7,888 bases of DNA from Desulfobacterales bacterium (GTDB taxonomy: Bacteria; Desulfobacterota; Desulfobacteria; Desulfobacterales; C00003060), in NCBI GenBank assembly GCA_030668505.1, contig DAOUTV010000061.1:1-7888 (forward strand), written 5' to 3'. The position numbers and the translations under genes are program-made. Under the pieces are notes generated by a model that saw only the letters and a list, made by a program, of their open reading frames with translations, was not told the DNA's origin and made no database searches. How positions within the stretch are numbered: the first letter of the stretch is position 1; every line of letters begins with the position of its first letter. Shown here one piece after another: positions 5,981 to 7,888 of the stretch.

Positions 5981-6023
5981 CCTTGATCTGTGATTAAGTC
6001 GCTTTACTAATCACTAATCAAGG
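5981..6023. repeat. Two-part inverted repeat next to the TPR remnant
   Basis: CCTTGAT-2 nt-GTGATTA (5981-5996) mirrors TAATCAC-2 nt-ATCAAGG (6008-6023) around an 11-nt centre, giving 14 of 16 paired positions. It lies directly before the -35 candidate of the MltC-like gene and at the broken front of the TPR remnant. It could be an operator, a hairpin, or the end of a lost mobile element. Confidence 0.55.
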
Positions 6024-6024
6024 C

Positions 6025-6052
6025 TTGAATCCATTTCACACCCTATTAGTAT
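6025..6052 (+). promoter_or_regulatory. Weak sigma-70-like promoter candidate for the MltC-like gene
   Basis: TTGAAT (6025-6030) and TAGTAT (6047-6052) are separated by 16 bp. The -10 abuts the left end of the 147-bp element, so the transcript would carry the element as its leader. Matches are imperfect and judged by eye. Confidence 0.3.
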
Positions 6053-6198
6053 AGAAGCCATTTCAAAACCTCAGATCGCGTTCGAGGGCAAGGCGGAGGC
6101 CGATGATAAAGCGCAGCATACACGGGAGTAAGTGAGCATTTTGAAGAGGCCCTCAACACAGCCATCGGGCACTATATGGGATTTTGAAATGGCTTCTA
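6052..6198 (+). mobile_element. 147-bp MITE-like element, copy 2
   Basis: TAGAAGCCATTTCAAAA (6052-6068) and its exact complement (6182-6198) form a perfect 17-bp terminal inverted repeat. The body matches 2680-2826 on the opposite strand over the full length, with most positions identical by eye. The inner stem CCGATG/CATCGG is kept. No coding capacity of its own, although the frame of the downstream gene is open through its last third. It ends 38 bp before the ATG at 6237. Confidence 0.88.
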
Positions 6199-6236
6199 GT
6201 AATATCTTGAAAATTAAAGATATAGAGAGGTGGGTT

Positions 6237-7379
6237 ATGCTGAAGATAACAGCAACATGTATGGTTGCTGTCTTGCTTTTTCTGGTGGCAACGGCCTCGG
6301 GCAAAGAAGACGAATTTGAAAAGGCCCTGAGACTGCAGGACAAAGAGTGGGAGGCACTCAGCAAACAAGGGCAAGAAACGCTCCTCGAGGCTGAGCAGGC
6401 GTGGAGCCGCATGCTTCGGGAGCAACAGGAAGCCTGGGAGCATATGGTGGCGGAAATTAACCGTATTTGGTTGGATAGCGTCACCACCACTAAAAAGGAT
6501 TGGGTGGACTACAGTGACGAGTACCACACACGTTCCCATGTCGACTTCGAGAAAGGAGACATGATACTGGCCACCATGATCAAAGATAGCGAGACACGTT
6601 CCTCTGAAATCATTAAAGAGCGGATTGCCAAGCAGTTCGCGAGAGTCCTCTCCCCCAATAATCAGTCGGGACGGTCGATTTTGGAGGGACAAATCGCCGA
6701 TAGTCAGGGACGGCCGGTAACGGCCCAAACACTGGACCGCTATCTCGAGCAAGAGGTCTTCCCACAGCTACAGCAGGATAGGCAGCCTATTGTGGGCAAA
6801 GACGGTATGCCTCGTTATAAAGTCTCGGTTCCAGTCAAGCTGATTCCTAATCACACCCAGATCAGGGCCAAACGTTACGTTCCCCAGGTAAGCCAGGAGG
6901 CGAAGAGATTCGGCCTGCAGCCCGAACTTATCATGGCAGTTATTCACACCGAGTCGTACTTTGATCCGATGGCGCGCTCTCATGCTCCAGCATATGGCTT
7001 AATGCAACTGGTGCCCAAGTTCGGAGCCCGGGAAGCCTTTCGCTTCGTACATGGACAGGACCGCCTGCTTCCCGCAGACTACCTTTATGTGCCTGAAAAC
7101 AACATTACACTAGGAAGCGGGTACCTCCACCTGCTGCTCTACAAGTATTTTGCTACGGAAACCAACCCGGCGAGTAGGCTATACCTGTCAGTATGCGGGT
7201 ACAACTGGGGACCTGGTGCCATAAATCGCAAGATCATCCGTCGCTATCCCACCACAAGTATGAGTCCGGAACAGCTATATCAAGTTCTTCGCCAGCATAC
7301 ACCAAAAGAAACAAGCGACTATCTGCAACGGGTGACTTCACGGATGGACATTTATCGACCGCTCTTCGAGAGCCGCTGA
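6237..7379 (+). CDS. MltC-like lytic murein transglycosylase
   Basis: 380 residues. Family enzymes cleave the MurNAc-GlcNAc bond of peptidoglycan non-hydrolytically, leaving 1,6-anhydroMurNAc. Residues 1-20 are a Sec signal peptide (MLKITATCMVAVLLFLVATA, AxA cleavage site). Residues 24-90 are a charged, Trp-dotted helical segment. Residues about 90-190 resemble the MltC N-terminal domain (HVDFEKGDMILATMI, VSVPVKLIPNHTQIRAKRY). Residues 195-370 are the SLT domain: catalytic Glu239 in HTESYFDP, YGLMQLVP (253-260) and YNWGPGAIN (322-330). Start: ATG 6237 has AGAGAGG (6224-6230) 6 nt upstream and begins the signal peptide; the open frame to 6132 runs back into the repeat element and is rejected. 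Unlike E. coli MltC there is no lipobox, so a soluble periplasmic form is expected. It is convergent with the RCK gene. Confidence 0.93.
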   Translation: MLKITATCMVAVLLFLVATASGKEDEFEKALRLQDKEWEALSKQGQETLLEAEQAWSRMLREQQEAWEHMVAEINRIWLDSVTTTKKDWVDYSDEYHTRSHVDFEKGDMILATMIKDSETRSSEIIKERIAKQFARVLSPNNQSGRSILEGQIADSQGRPVTAQTLDRYLEQEVFPQLQQDRQPIVGKDGMPRYKVSVPVKLIPNHTQIRAKRYVPQVSQEAKRFGLQPELIMAVIHTESYFDPMARSHAPAYGLMQLVPKFGAREAFRFVHGQDRLLPADYLYVPENNITLGSGYLHLLLYKYFATETNPASRLYLSVCGYNWGPGAINRKIIRRYPTTSMSPEQLYQVLRQHTPKETSDYLQRVTSRMDIYRPLFESR

Positions 7380-7412
7380 GGAAGGAAAGCCAGAGGGAAC
7401 GTCAATGAAGCT

Positions 7413-7450
7413 CCCCGCCGCAAGCGGACGGGGTATCACAAGGAAATACC
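7413..7450. repeat. GC-rich hairpin pair after the MltC-like gene
   Basis: CCCCGCCGC-AA-GCGGACGGGG (7413-7433, one bulged base) is followed by GGTAT/ATACC (7432-7436, 7446-7450), 33 bp past the stop. There is no T-run, so this is at best a weak terminator or REP-like element. The rest of the 246-bp gap to the RCK gene shows only a 10-bp direct repeat CCATAAACAT (7573-7582, 7587-7596) and an 8-T run (7596-7603). Confidence 0.45.
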
Positions 7451-7625
7451 ATACCTCCAGGGTCTTCCAAAGGCAGGAAGTGGACATCGACAAAGGGAGA
7501 AAGGCACATCACCATAGAACACCGCAGGAGCAAGGCAAGCCGGCAGGCGAGGTGGACAAGGTGAACGATGGACCATAAACATGACCCCATAAACATTTTT
7601 TTTCCATAACAAAATGCCGATCCAG

Positions 7626-7888
7626 TCAACGATAATTTTCCCTAAAACGCCTTTCTGCGTCGGCAGTGCCAATTAAGATCATCTCGTCGTTTTCACCAAG
7701 AGGAATTGATGGGTCGGGGTTAATATTTAATTCGCCCCGTGTGTTAATGGCGATCACGCTGCACCCCGTTTGTTTCCGGATTTGATTTTCAGCAAGAGAT
7801 TTGCCCACAAGAGTTGAGTGCACCGCTGCGCGGAAAATATTCAGCCCCTCTTGAAACATCAAAACCTCATCCGGTTTCAAGAGATTAA
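7626..7888 (-). CDS. TrkA-C (RCK C-terminal) domain end of a potassium channel/transport protein, partial
   Basis: The 3' end of a leftward gene whose start lies beyond the window; 86 residues are visible (frame open past the TTG at 7880) and the stop TGA is at 7628-7626. The sequence LLKPDEVLMFQEGLNIFR is the linker that follows an NAD-binding TrkA-N/RCK-N domain. HSTLVGKSLAENQIRKQTGCSVIAI...LNINPDP...LGENDEMILIGTADAERRF is a complete RCK_C/TrkA-C domain, which in this family senses ligands and gates K+ flux. Whether the missing front has channel transmembrane helices (Kch-like) or is a Trk-type cytoplasmic subunit cannot be decided here. No terminator is evident downstream. Confidence 0.9.
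   Translation of the reverse strand, partial: NLLKPDEVLMFQEGLNIFRAAVHSTLVGKSLAENQIRKQTGCSVIAINTRGELNINPDPSIPLGENDEMILIGTADAERRFRENYR

Noticed and set aside
6132..6236. N-terminal extension of the MltC-like protein by 35 codons
   Set aside because: It lies partly in the 147-bp element; the ATG at 6237 has a good ribosome site and begins a proper signal peptide.
7573..7603. Direct repeat CCATAAACAT plus 8-T run as a terminator
   Set aside because: The repeats are direct, not inverted, and no stable GC stem precedes the T-run.

Overview
The window reads as a piece of a Gram-negative, probably anaerobic bacterial chromosome. A deltaproteobacterial (Desulfobacterota-like) origin is my best guess. 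It rests on the gene mix: a secreted MltC-like transglycosylase, a 37-residue-repeat/HEAT lipoprotein with outer-membrane sorting, a B12/radical SAM protein and a tiny Lys-rich 'MGDKGKKDK' peptide. The abundant REP- and MITE-like elements fit too. This placement is inference; there is no rRNA or marker gene here.

Layout. 1-1083 (+): the last three quarters of pyruvate kinase. 1238-2632 (-): a convergent 464-aa lipoprotein with six 37-residue repeats, HEAT repeats and a C-terminal cap. 2633-3252: a gene-free, partly AT-rich stretch with a leftward promoter candidate, a 147-bp inverted-repeat element and a 61-bp palindromic element. 3253-3357 (+): a 34-aa Lys-rich peptide. 3358-3951: mostly a MITE-like element (copy A) that itself carries a 184-bp insertion. 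3952-5367 (+): a GC-rich B12-binding/radical SAM gene whose 3' end runs into copy B of the same element. 5368-5745: rest of copy B and a strong hairpin. 5746-5979 (-): a short TPR fragment. 6052-6198: second copy of the 147-bp element. 6237-7379 (+): MltC-like lytic transglycosylase. 7626-7888 (-): C-terminal RCK/TrkA-C end of a K+ channel or transport protein.

The genes do not form one pathway or one operon: pyk/lipoprotein and mltC-like/RCK are convergent pairs, and the rest are single genes separated by repeats. The most unusual aspect is the repeat content. Four families of short, transposase-less inverted-repeat elements lie within about 5 kb. Two copies of one family, in direct orientation, bracket the compositionally foreign radical SAM gene. 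Two copies of another sit 38 and 47 bp upstream of two cell-envelope genes, in the same orientation relative to each gene. No transposase, integrase, CRISPR array, tRNA or rRNA gene was seen.
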